From: Collodictyon triciliatum
Taxonomy: Eukaryota > CRuMs
NCBI GenBank assembly: GCA_043381765.1
Contig: JBHJMP010001570.1
Coordinates: 1-27,413, forward strand
Length of the DNA stretch: 27,413 nt
Reading direction: 5' to 3'
In this document: positions 1 through 10,194 of the stretch, one piece after another
Layout: each line of letters starts with the position of its first letter
Numbering within the stretch: position 1 is the first letter of the stretch
Notes under the pieces: generated by a model
Database searches by the model: none
What the model was told of the DNA's origin: nothing
The model's input: only the letters and a program-made list of their open reading frames with translations
Translations under genes and position numbers: made by a program

Positions 1-139
1 GTTGGTTTTTATGTTGGTTTTTTATGTTGGTTTTTTATGTTGGTTTTTTATGTTGGTTTTTTATGTTGGTTTTTTATGTTGGTTTTTTATGTTGGTTTTT
101 TATGTTGGTTTTTTATGTTGGTTTTTATGTTGGTTTTTT
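1..139. repeat. 13-bp minisatellite (gttggttttttat)n
   Basis: About eleven head-to-tail copies of a 13-bp unit start at the window edge; a few copies lack one T. The unit is not a multiple of three, so the hydrophobic reading frames across it are artefacts of the repeat. Confidence 0.95.
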
Positions 140-634
140 AGGTCATGCTCGTTGCCCTGCTATCCCATTCATTCCCCCGTGGTTTCCTGTCCATTCACAA
201 CGAGGCCTTTGATTTTGAAGCTGAGCAAGGGCGGCGTTGATTGATCGTTGAGGAGCAAAAGAAAAAAAGTAGCTTCAATAGAAATTATTCATTTCTGGAA
301 TTAAATATAAATGCTATAAAATACATATTAATTCTGTATTTGATTCATGGTGTATACAATATAAATAAATTGTTACAAAAAGGTATAAGTTTACAAATCA
401 GTTACGAAAGCGGCTGTCTGCAGCACTTCAAGCGAGTATTCGCCGAAGACGAAGGGAAGCGTTTGGCACAAACGGAAGGCTTTAAGAGTGAAAACTCTGC
501 TGCAAAGATGGACAAAAAGCCGCACAAGAAAATCGCAGCAGAAGCGAAAGCAAAGACCAGTCATCCTATTTGTTTGGGCTGAGGGAAAAGAAAGCACCGC
601 GAACCCAAGGACACAGCAGCACGCAATCAACACT
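140..634. other. Intergenic / 5' flank of the SWIM gene
   Basis: No gene is convincing here. A 170-codon minus-strand frame (391-903) and a 113-codon plus frame (241-582) cross it. Neither shows a domain, and the minus frame overlaps the SWIM coding exon. The segment probably holds the promoter and 5' untranslated leader of the gene starting at 635. Confidence 0.5.
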
Positions 635-3280
635 ATGGAGCCCCTTGTATTAGCCAAGTTTGTCCCAGAAAAGGTATAACTCCATGGCACGTTTTTAAGT
701 TGTTTTGTGGGGTATTTCAATGGTGTGCCTAGGCGAAGTAAAACAAAAACAAAATTACAACCTTCCATGCGGCTCAAAATCCTTTCGTGCTCCCATAGAC
801 CCTCTCCAAAGCCATCATATACCAACGAGATGGGATGGTACATTCGTGGGACAACACAAGCGGCATTTTCCGCGCCACCGTCCAAGGAGCTGAAGTGTAC
901 CATGTAAACGGGAGAATCGAACGCTCAAGGCTTCTCGAATGGCACTGCACTTGTCAGGCATCCTCAAAAGGAGTGTGCAAACATGTCGCTGCTGCGCTGA
1001 TCCACGGTTCCCGAGCCAATAAATCTCCAGTGCAGCAAAAGGCCCCAATCGTCCAGCATTATGTATGTATTTATCAATTCATCCGTGGAAACGTGCAGAT
1101 AATTGCCATATTCGCCGTAGGAGTCGATATTTAGGATGGCTTGTACTTATATAGCATCAAGAGCCTAGAGGGCGTTGCCTTTGAAATGTGCTGACTCATG
1201 ATTTATGATTGCATAATAGAAAATGGAGAAACCTTCCACATCTCCGTCAGGATTGAAGCACACCGCAGTCGCAACCTACTCCAGAAGTCCACCCGTTCCC
1301 CAATCTCGGTCGCCAGCGTCAGTTGCCATGGCATCGATGGGGACCAAGCAGAGCACGGCAGTATTACATGAGGAACCTCGCGCTTACGTTAAACGAGATG
1401 ATTTGAATACAAGGGAGGAGGCAAGGCATACCAGTGTTCAGCCTAATCTTGAACAAAGCCTCTACCCTCAGGAAAATTCATCTAGAAGCTTGGTCATAAA
1501 GTGAGGCTCCCATCAGTACCTCGCAATTCACATCAAAAGGCTGTCAGCCATATTAACTCTTAAGGTAAAATGTAGAATGCATAATATAAATAAAAAAAAT
1601 CTCATAGGGATGGCCAACGCATACCGCGTCGAAAATTGACCTTCGAGGAGAATGGTGCGAGAGAAGTAAGGCGCCTTTACTCGGTTGAGCATGAAGCGAA
1701 TGATGAAGCTTCGAAACCCCCAACTAAAAGACAGCGCTACTATATCCTGGACGAACCAGAAGAGGAGCCCCAACAACGCATCATATGTACATCTCACACA
1801 TAGTGATAAATGAGAAGGAACATATTTGTGATTTAGGTTGTGGGTGTGTCTTGCACAGTTTTTATTGTCACATTATATCTTATTCACTTGAAGTTAACCA
1901 AATTAGCCAGGGGCGGACTATATCACCCGGAGCAGTACGAAGATAATATCGCCGGAAGGCAAGGCACTACACTTCTTGCTGACACACCAAACTCACGACA
2001 CCATAACAGAGTTCCAGTTGAGAGCCCCCGACCAGAAAGAAACTATGACTTAACTGCAAGGAAAGGGTATGCAACCATAACATAGCATTCACCATTTTTA
2101 TGTAATGACCAATGGTTTCGAATTGAATGCTGATGAACACTTGCTAACATTATTCCTCTTTTTTTCTTTTTTCTTTTCTTTTTCCTTTTTATAAGGGATA
2201 TGCACCACACTCACCCAATCACACCACCGAGAGGACACTTGGGAGGGCTCATTCGTGATTCCGAATCTGTGCTCGAGGTGTTTTGGGAGCGGATGCGAAA
2301 GTCAACGGTATTACCATATCTATGGAGCGAAGCACATATCCTTTTTTTTATTTAATTCACTCTGTTAAAGTACCTATTATATATTTTTCTTCATATACAC
2401 AAAAAAAATTACTTTGCTTCGTTTTTTTTCCTATTCAATCAATGTCCCTTTCTTTCGTAAAATTGTGAGTGTGTTTACAAATATATTTCAATATTTTAAT
2501 GACTTGCCAACAAAGGCATGAAATAAGGATTATGAAAATGAAAATGATAAAGCCTTGTACAACAAATAACATCGACTACAACCCCCCAGCAGAAAGGGAA
2601 TCCAATCTTCAGTGCCCACGTCGAGAGCCAAGGGACAGAGACAAACGTGGATGTTTCATTCGAACCATTCCACGCAATCAAGAGCCGCAGCCCATCAGCC
2701 ATCACAAAAGAAGCAACAGCACACCAAATCACACCTGACAATGCAGACGACCACGCGTATTATCGCCACCAACAGCATCAAAAGCACCAACAACACACGC
2801 AGGACCGCATCATGCAGAGCGCAGACTCGACCAGGGGAACGATGGGCACATACGCAGACAATGTCGTCGGAGTAAATGCACGCCGTCCAAAGTGGTTTGA
2901 CCCGGAGGACATCGTTGTGCGGAGGTAGGTTTCTAAGTCGAATACTCTTGTTTTTTTTCTTTTTCTTTTTCTTTTTCTTTTTCTTTTTCTTTTTCTTTTT
3001 CATCTTTTTTTCTTCTGCACGTGAATTACTCATGTTTGTTGTCAGCCACTGTGTCACCAATATCTACGATTGACCATCGTTTTCAAAGGCCGTATTGGCT
3101 CAACCAAAGAATTTGCAGAGCACTAGAACAGAGTATCTTCACACCATCATGACTCTATCTTTTTCGTGCATCCACAGAGACCTGCCGAATTCTGCTCGGC
3201 GATATGCGCCCGCGCCAGAACACACCCACCGCCGCCCGGTCTGTGTAGCAGAGCAGCACTACGCCCACGATTATGAGTAA
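635..3280 (+). CDS. SWIM-type zinc finger protein, 8 exons, 490 aa
   Basis: Exons are 635-673, 799-1062, 1220-1500, 1608-1786, 1907-2066, 2196-2307, 2590-2924 and 3178-3280 (TAA). All junctions are GT..AG and phase-compatible, and the sum is 1473 nt, exactly 491 codons, which strongly supports the model. Residues 63-75 hold the SWIM motif CxC-x7-CxH (WHCTCQASSKGVCKHVAAAL), preceded by the strand-rich segment normal for SWIM domains. In known proteins this zinc site mediates DNA or protein contacts (Mutator/FAR1 transposase-like factors, MEKK1, the Shu2/SWS1 recombination factors). The remaining roughly 400 residues are Ser/Pro/Gln/His-rich and look disordered. A basic cluster near residues 231-238 (KPPTKRQR) could be a nuclear localisation signal. 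No transposase or kinase domain is visible, so the specific role is unknown. The exon 7 acceptor is a tandem CAGCAG. Confidence 0.82.
2951..3000. repeat. (CTTTTT)n microsatellite in the last SWIM-gene intron
   Basis: A hexameric pyrimidine tract of about eight units lies inside the intron between exons 7 and 8. On the opposite strand it gives a spurious poly-lysine frame. Confidence 0.9.
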
Positions 3281-3439
3281 TGTCGCACATCCCTGCTGCG
3301 CAAAGCGCGTGCAGAAAACAAGACCCATAAAACAAATATATTGTCTCCGTTAAGAAAAATAATCATGGAGCGATGGTAAATAATCTAAATCGAAGGTAAC
3401 CCTTTTGTTCTTGGATGTTTTTTTTTCTTACCTCTTCAC

Positions 3440-3830
3440 TGGCCATCGTTTGCATGGGCGCTACCTGGTGGCCGGGTGGCGGAGAAGTGGTCGGTAATTA
3501 GCAATTGCATCCTGCGCTTTGGTCTGCAGCCTGGGTCTTGCGCTTGCATGAGAGAGACCAGGCAAGGTTTAATCTCCTTCTCAGGCTCTTTCCACATGTC
3601 TCTTCTCACAGGGTCTGAGTAATGGAGAATATGCAGGTGGCAAAGAAGGTGTTGAGGAAAGAGATTTGTATGATGACATTCAATTTGTTATCAGGAATGG
3701 GTGGCTGGTTGTTGAGTCTTGCTTTGCGTGAGTATAGGCGTGCTATCCACATAGTCCATAGCAAATGGCCTCGCGTCGCTGCCCACAGCGTTTCGTTTTG
3801 TTGCAGTTGATATGCAAAAAGGTGTCGCAA
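3440..3830 (-). mobile_element. Degenerate LINE ORF2 C-terminal remnant
   Basis: A minus-strand frame at 3830-3606 (LWAATRGHLLWTMW ... FLNTFFA), continued after a frame break by LHILHYSDPVRRDMW ... LLITDHF down to about 3450, is collinear with the longer LINE tail at 11156-11854 (LWTATRGHMLWALW, ILCYSDRKRIEMW, LAITDFF). It is therefore a decayed copy of the 3' part of the same non-LTR retrotransposon family. It keeps neither the reverse transcriptase nor the CCHC-like zinc knuckle. The positional equivalent of the PIP box is at 3484-3507, with one aromatic replaced by His. Confidence 0.75.
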
Positions 3831-4152
3831 TTATATCTGTGTTTCATGTAAAGTATCACGTGAATAGATCAACTGATTCATTTCATCACCTTCTTCACAC
3901 GCGCACAAAAAAAAAAAATTATTATTATTATCCAGCTCATTAGACTCTCGCAATCCTCCACTCACGACCATCCTGCACTCGCTCGCACCTAAGCACCTTT
4001 CTTTCTACTTTGTGTGGTATTCCCTCATCGCAGCCTTTTTAAAACAAAGCTTCACAGTGCCGTCCACAAAACACACAAAAGACACAACCCAGTCCACTCG
4101 CCCTCACAGCCTCGGAATCCGCCCAAACCGACTCCACTACCCCTTTCCTTGG
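3831..4152. other. 5' flank of the LRR gene
   Basis: No coding signal is seen. It contains an A13 run followed by (ATT)n near 3907-3932. The frame of the LRR gene stays open upstream of the chosen ATG to 4012 but has no earlier ATG. Confidence 0.5.
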
Positions 4153-5969
4153 ATGTCCGACCACAACGCGCTTTTAGAGAAGCTGCGGAAAATCACAGAG
4201 GATGAGGACGTCGAAACTCTTAAAGCCCGCACCTTGCTGGATCTTCGAGAAAGGAGTATGATATCGCTTCCTCTCGGTGTCTTTGAGTTGGACCGTTTGG
4301 TTCGGCTGGAACTTTACCTGAATGCACTGTCTTCAATCCCTCCAGAAATATCGCGTGTGACTGGTCTTACACATGTCGATGCAAACTACAATCAGTTGTC
4401 TTCGCTCCCACAAGAAATATCGTGTTTGACCGGCCTTATACACCTTGCTGTCAGTTCTAATCAATTGTCATCGCTTCCACCAGAAATATCGTGCTTGACT
4501 GGTCTTACATATTTGTGTGTCCACAACAATAGGCTTTCAATGCTATCTTCAGGAATCTCATGTTTGACTAGCCTTTCATACATTGATATTAGTGATAATA
4601 GACTCTCTTCGCTACCACCAGAAATATCACACTTGAGTGCAGTTACACATCTGGCTGTCAGTTCTAACAGATTTTCATCACTTTCATCAGAAATATCTTG
4701 TTTGACTGGTCTCATGTATCTAGCTGTACACAACAATAAGATGTCGGTATTGCCACCAGAAATATCGTGCTTGACTGGTCTCACATGCCTTGATGCGAGT
4801 TACAATGACCTACCATCTCTAACTCCAGATATATCTTGTTTGACCAGTCTTTGGCATCTGGATGTTAGTGACAATCAATTTTCGTCACTTCCACAAGAAA
4901 TATCATGTTTGTCGGCTATCACATGTGTTGATGTGCGTAATAATGAATTGTCATCGCTTCCACAAGAAATATCGTGCTTGGCCAGTCTCAATGATATTGA
5001 TGTTCGTGGCAACCAACTATCATCACTGCCTCCAGAAATAATGCATTGGACTGGTCTTACATGTCTTAAGCTCAGTTATAATCAGTTGCCATCATTGCCT
5101 CCACAAATCTCCTGCCTGACTAGGCTCTTGAGTTTAAATGTAGATGCTACTCCGGTGAGTTTAAAATATAGTCGTAGTAGATATCAGAAGAGACTCTCCA
5201 TAAAAAAAAATTGCCTGTAGATGGAAGAGCTTCCACAGCAAATTGCAGAGCTCACCAATCTCAAAGAGCTCTGGATAAAAGGCAGAGGACAACAGTCGAT
5301 TCAGAGGGCTCCACTGGGCATCACAAATATACCGTGCTGGAGCAACACCGGACATAGTGAGTACAAACTCATTCGCGCGCTTCAGCTCTACGAATCGGTA
5401 AATCATTCAATATATGCATGACACGACTATATTTTCTACAAATCTCATCTTTTGGTCACATTAAAAAAGCTGAATATAAGATAGAAATAAAGAATAAAAG
5501 ATGGACTTGTGTGTAGATTGAATCGGTAGCACAGCCAGGATGGATACCAACCGCGCAGCAAATCCTCATCAAAAGCTTGAGCCTGTATAGAATGAGCCTC
5601 TGGACGTTACCTGAGAGCATCACACTCCTACAAACCTTGAGCTACTTATGTCTTGCGAGAAACCGCGTAATTTTCTTTGATGACGAGACTTTATCTCAGA
5701 AAATGGACTCATCTTGATAAAATAGCTTACTGATGTCCCTGCGTGCGTGCTTCGCCTGACTTTGTTAAAGCAACTCGACTTATCCAACAACAAGGTAAAG
5801 CACGAATCTTGAGACACCGTCGGTGAGCATGAATCTGTTAGGACTGTAATCTTTTCGGTCATATCAAACAAGATGTAAAGAATGATGCATCATCAACCAG
5901 ATAACAACCATCCCTGACGCCATCGATCGACTGTGCAATCTTGAAATGCTGGATGTCTCCAACAATAAG
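4153..5969 (+). CDS. Leucine-rich repeat protein, at least 5 exons
   Basis: The start is the first in-frame ATG (MSDHNALLEKLRKITEDEDV). Exons are 4153-5154, 5221-5397, 5517-5666, 5726-5794 and 5901-5969, all phase 0 with GT..AG introns. Exon 1 (334 codons) carries about thirteen consecutive 23-residue LRRs of consensus SSLPPEISCLTGLTxLxVSxN, with a recurring Cys in ISCL. This is the 23-residue type of Ras-group/PIRL-like LRR proteins, which act as cytosolic scaffolds. No signal peptide or transmembrane segment is seen. Exons 4 and 5 are each exactly 69 nt and encode one LRR apiece (LTDVPACVLRLTLLKQLDLS and ITTIPDAIDRLCNLEMLDVS). The 3' end is uncertain: reading into the next intron stops at about 6009, and a short terminal exon after the CAG near 6143 is also possible. 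Ligand and pathway are unknown. Confidence 0.8.
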
Positions 5970-6529
5970 GTGAGGCAGATTACACGATACCCAAGAGTCA
6001 AGGATTAGAATCGATATCTGATTACTTTTCATTTTATCAAGAATCAAAGTAACGATTTTTCTTTTTTGTAAAATACGGCTGTACTTTTTCCCTCTTTTTT
6101 TTTCTGTATTATTTGAAACGGGGATGGTAGATAACGCAGCTGGCACGGTTCGATGGAAGCTTAGATTAGAGAAAGTAGGGAGAGTGAAGAGCAAAAGGAT
6201 AGGACTTTATCTAGAACTAGTCGAGTAATACAATAAAAGAGGGGAAAGGCCATCATCATTATCTTGCTTACAGAGTTATTTATTTATTTTATTTATTCAT
6301 ATGAGGAAGGCGGAAAGCATTTTTGCTAGGGAGACGTTTAGCTGTATTTTCGAACACAGGCGACAGTTAGAGTCATCCGCGTCTACCAGATTTAAGATAT
6401 TTATTAACATCAGCATGCACTCACATAATATCAAAGAATAGAGATGACACAGAAATCTTATTCGGTTAGCAACAACAACAAATATATATATATAACTAAC
6501 AGGCCAACAACATTAATATCCCAAGATGC
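5970..6529. other. Intergenic, possible last LRR-gene intron/exon
   Basis: AT-rich, with a T-rich tract near 6050-6105 and an ATTT-like tract near 6280-6300. No further LRR exon could be recognised. Confidence 0.45.
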
Positions 6530-8010
6530 TCGATATGAATCACTAAGAGATCGAAATAGAAAATCAGGATATTCACAAATACCGTGAAAAATGGGAAGCG
6601 AGATACTTGCGAGACTTTGAGCAGATGGATAAATGGTTGTTTGGACTAGGAAAGGAAAAAGAAAAGACCATGTATCCTTCCTGCACACCATCTGCGGACA
6701 TGCAGCATTTATTACCTCGCAACAACAAAAAGAACACCCACGACTTCTTCTCAAAGATGTGGCCAAGACAAGACTATGATGCTGCTACTCTCGAGCTTAT
6801 CACCACAAACTGCTCCAATGCTTCACCCTCGCAAGCAGCCAGCATGATGGCACCAATAGATGCAGGCGAATTGTGGAAAGCGGTCAAGTCGCTGCACAAC
6901 GGAAAGGCACCAGGTTCAGACAGGCTGCCCAACGGAATATACTCTGCTTTCTTTAATGAAGTCAAGGCGTCCTTGGTAGCTTTTCTGAATGGAATCATGT
7001 CTGGTGGCGACCTACCGCAAGGATTTACAGAGGCCACGATGAGGCTGATACCAAAGAAAGGAAACTGGAGCAATCTCACAGACTGGCTACCGATAACGCT
7101 GTTGAATAGCGACTATAAGATATTCACGACGCTACTTAGAAATCGCATATCACCCATCGCTGACAAACTCCTATCCAAAGAGCAGATTGGCTTCATTAAC
7201 GGAAGGAACATCGACACAAACATCTGGGTTGTCAACAAAGAGCACATGGAATATCAAATAAGCGGACACCCCGCGCTATGATTTTCTACGACCTGGAGAA
7301 AGCATATGACTATGTAAACCAAGAAGCACTGGAAACCATCCTACATAAAAGAGGCTTCTGTACAGGATTCACCAGTCTTATCAAGAAATTGCACGACAAT
7401 GCAACAGCGAGGGTACTCACGGCACACGGACCTACGGATGCAATCCAAAGACAGAGCGGGGTGTATCAAGGCTGCCCACTTGCACCACTGCTCCTCAACC
7501 TCGTCGCTGGCTGCCTTGCAAACCACTTCCGAAACGAAAACAAGGTGCGCAACCAACTGCTACTTCAATATGCAGACGACACAGCATTCATCTTGCGGTC
7601 TCCCGAAGGCGCCATACTCGCTAACACATGCATGCAAGAATACACACGAGCTGCCGGCAGAAAATCAACCACGACAAGGCAGATGGAATTCTTTTTGGTT
7701 TTCAGGATGGACTTATGTTTCCAGGGAACATCGTGTGGAAGCCACCGTCACAATCACTCAAGTATCTTGGCATCATCTTCGGTCCACAATCGGATAACTA
7801 ATCTGTGACAGTTTGGGCAATCACCAAATGGTATCTGCTTTGGGTTCTTCTGGAGTTTGCACACAACTAATTGCAGCACTCTCTTAAAGCATATACCAAG
7901 GCGCAGATGCCCAAATATTTTTTTGATCCAAAATTTTCAATTGCTCGACTGAAAAATCCTTTTTTTTCCTGCTTCTGGGACAACCAGCGTGGTGAATCGT
8001 GTGTAATAGT
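6530..8010 (+). mobile_element. Frameshifted LINE (non-LTR retrotransposon) reverse transcriptase fragment
   Basis: Frame 1 (from about 6580 to 7281) contains the N-terminal RT blocks: GKAPGSDRLPNGIY, LIPKKGNWSNLTDW and EQIGFINGRNI. Frame 3 (7278 onward) continues with DLEKAYDYVN, GVYQGCPLAPLL and the catalytic YADD at 7569-7580. After a second break near 7660 the thumb-side blocks NHDKADGILFGF and LKYLGIIFG follow in another frame, ending at a stop near 7800. A degenerate thumb segment (KYFFDPKFSIARLKNPFFS) is readable at 7905-7965. Motif order is that of LINE RTs rather than LTR-element RTs. Both ends are missing: no endonuclease upstream and no zinc-knuckle region downstream. With at least two frame breaks it is not expected to make active enzyme. 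Confidence 0.88.
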
Positions 8011-8466
8011 AAGGTGTGTTGCATATTATGTCTTATGGGCAATATCCAGTGGAGTTTTGAGCAACACTTTACATACCTGCAAGCGCTGAAGTCTTATTTC
8101 AGCCTTGTTTGTATACCAAGTAACACCAGGAGCTTTGATTCTTGTTTTTAATAATGTAGACCTTTGCCTTTGCGACATGTAGATGTTGGTTAGTGAAGGT
8201 CTTTTTGTGTCTTTTGACGGTCGGATAATCCTTGTAGTCCTATTAGTTCTAAATCTTGTGCGAATGTCCTCTTTTTGAATGACTTTGAGACCTTCTCTAG
8301 TCTTTTGAGAAGATTGTTACCTCAGATCTCAATTGCATGGTAGGGTTTTTTGCGGTTTTGGATCTTTTTGATTCCTTAGAGGTGCGTATGGCTGGAAAGT
8401 TGTATCCCTTCGCAATCACCCAAGCACCGCGCTGACTCATTGTTCCCTTCACATAGTTTCATATAA

Positions 8467-8486
8467 GGTATGTTTGACTCGCAGAA
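8467..8486 (+). promoter_or_regulatory. Shared upstream element, copy 1
   Basis: ggtatgtttgactcgcagaa matches 19 of 20 bases at 9904-9923. It lies 324 nt upstream of the start codon of tetraspan gene A and contains a TGACTCG core resembling a bZIP (GCN4/AP-1) half-palindrome. Regulatory function is inferred only from its conserved position in the duplicated unit. Confidence 0.4.
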
Positions 8487-8738
8487 CGCCAACCCACAAT
8501 CCTTCTGGATAAAAGCGCGATGCCAGCAGACAGCTTTCAAACAGAATAAAAGAACCCGACACAAAACAGAAGACTCCTGTTGCAGGTGGGTGTTGTAAAA
8601 ACTAAGGGAACGGAGAAAGTTGAAGTTGGGTTTTGATTTGATGCGACCGCCTTTTCTCACACACATCCACATCGCAAGTTTGTGTTTCTCAACTGCGTCC
8701 CCACGGAGAAACGCTAAAGCATATGAGTTTTTTCTCAC

Positions 8739-8757
8739 TTTTTTTTTTAAAAAAAAA
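8739..8757. repeat. T10A9 palindrome
   Basis: A self-complementary run of ten T and nine A, 33 nt upstream of the start codon of gene A. Similar tracts occur at 10401, 15389 and 23714. Confidence 0.9.
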
Positions 8758-8790
8758 CCACAATCATTTCATAGTGCATTATTGAGAGCT

Positions 8791-9459
8791 ATGCAAACCA
8801 ACGCAGCGAAACCTGAAACCTCTCAAGTAAACACCACGCCGATGGAAGGCGACAAGAAGGCCAAGGTGATAGCTCGAATTGATGACTTTGATTTTTCCAA
8901 AGCTTTTTATGTTGAAATAGCTAATCAAACATGCATCCTTTAACCTTCACAGGAATTCACCGTCCTGGTCATGATTGCATGTCTGGTTGTATCTTTTGGT
9001 TCGACAGTCGGTGTTCTCTCTGCAGAGGACCCGAGCAACGACCCCTTAAAAACGGTGCTGGTTATCATGAATATCATTACGGAAATCGCTTACATGTATT
9101 TCCTGTACCATGTAAAATTCTTTGGTGCATCTTTTGATACAAAAAGAGCTGCAGTTTTGATAATGGCCTCATTTTTATTCGCTGTTATCTCCTTTGCATT
9201 ATGGCTCGAGCAAGTACCAAAAGAATATGGTTCGGGCCGCTCCAACAATCGCAGCGATAAATCTGTGGATGATGTTCTTGCTTTTATGCACTTCTTTTCT
9301 CTATTTGGTGCAATGACAGTTCTTGTGTCCCATACTTTCTTGTATTTTATCATGAAGGAAGAAAACCTTGAAGCTCCGCCGCATACCCTGACTGAAGATA
9401 AAGCAAATTATTCGTATCAACACCCGCCCGGAAAGCTGGCCTACAATCAAATCCCTTAG
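8791..9459 (+). CDS. Four-helix membrane protein A (tandem paralogue), 193 aa
   Basis: Exon 1 is 8791-8865 and exon 2 is 8953-9459, joined in phase 0. The 87-nt intron ends CTTTAACCTTCACAG, with a good branch and acceptor. The N-terminal 25 residues are polar and have no signal peptide. Four hydrophobic helices follow at about residues 28-47, 58-80, 91-113 and 134-158, then a polar C-tail of about 30 residues. The loop after helix 3 is long and Ser/Asn/Asp-rich (GSGRSNNRSDKSVDD). No known family could be named from sequence alone. Architecture and exon structure match the neighbour at 10195-10914, so the two look like a tandem duplication that has diverged strongly. Likely an integral membrane protein with both termini cytosolic (inference). 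Confidence 0.72.
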
Positions 9460-10194
9460 CAGCATAAAAGAGGACGACTTTCAGAGATTGTAGCATGCTC
9501 TTAGTTAAAAAAATCATAAAGTGCAATTGATACCACCATTACATGATACTCTGTGTGTATTATTTTGTAATACTCAGAGCAACATTTCTGTCGCTGTGAG
9601 ACTCTTTCGAATGATGCGGCTGTTTCCTTTGAATGCAGATATACGATGGTCTTGAGAGGGACAAATATGAACATCGTGCGTTGATTTTGACATCATGCCA
9701 TTGCACCGAGCAATGAGTGCATATAATGATGATAATCACCCACCAGCAAGATGTTTGGTGGTACGCTTTCTCTGTATATGCCGATGTTTTTCTTTTCCGG
9801 TTTATTCCTCGACCCAAACCCCAGCGGAATGTAATGCTGTTTCTCCCCAATTGGCAATACTTTTGTGGATGTGATTTCCTTGACCGAGCATATTGAAAGA
9901 AAAGGTATGATTGACTCGCAGAATACGACCACTTCGGATTGCTTTGAAAAAAAAAAAGGCTTGTGTGCCAATCACGAGCATTAGGTATAAAAAAAAAAGA
10001 GTCTCCTCTAGAAATCAGTCAGTCGTAGGGTGGTCAGTATATGTCTGAGTCAACAGAAGAGTTTGTTCTCATTGTCTCTCGTACCCAAGTGACTCGAACG
10101 TTTTTTTATGCGAAAAAACTGTATGTATACACAACAACATGCGGGGTCTGATCTACGCCTTGATTCTCAAAGAAACTTACGTAACTAGCAACAG
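9460..10194. other. Intergenic / promoter region of tetraspan gene B
   Basis: No gene is seen. It contains the second copy of the shared 20-nt element (9904-9923), a TATA-like tataaaaaaaaaag near 9986, and another TGACTCG at 10090-10096. Minus-strand frames here (9560-9971) are considered shadows. Confidence 0.5.
9904..9923 (+). promoter_or_regulatory. Shared upstream element, copy 2
   Basis: ggtatgattgactcgcagaa, one mismatch from the copy at 8467-8486, lies 291 nt upstream of the start codon of tetraspan gene B. Weaker similarity extends to both sides, which suggests that the promoter was duplicated with the gene. Confidence 0.4.

Larger units (their letters stand above)
8011..8790. other. 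Intergenic / promoter region of tetraspan gene A
   Basis: No gene is seen. It contains a canonical TGACTCA (8433-8439), the 20-nt element at 8467-8486 shared with the downstream paralogue, and a T10A9 palindrome (8739-8757) just before the start codon. A 120-codon minus frame (8376-8738) is treated as a shadow. Confidence 0.5.

Noticed and set aside
2-244. Phe/Val/Cys-rich frame over the left edge
   Set aside because: It is a translation of the 13-bp minisatellite; three repeat units give a 13-residue period in every frame.
391-903. 170-codon minus-strand frame
   Set aside because: It overlaps the supported SWIM exons on the other strand and shows no motif.
2695-3060. Minus frame with a poly-lysine run
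   Set aside because: It comes from the CTTTTT microsatellite in the last SWIM-gene intron.
4461-4784. Repetitive minus frame inside the LRR exon
   Set aside because: Antisense shadow of the near-identical LRR units.
8376-8738. 120-codon minus frame and its similarity to the minus frame at 9693-9971
   Set aside because: The shared residues (FCES..IP) are only the reverse translation of the 20-nt element shared by the two upstream regions; the rest does not align as protein.
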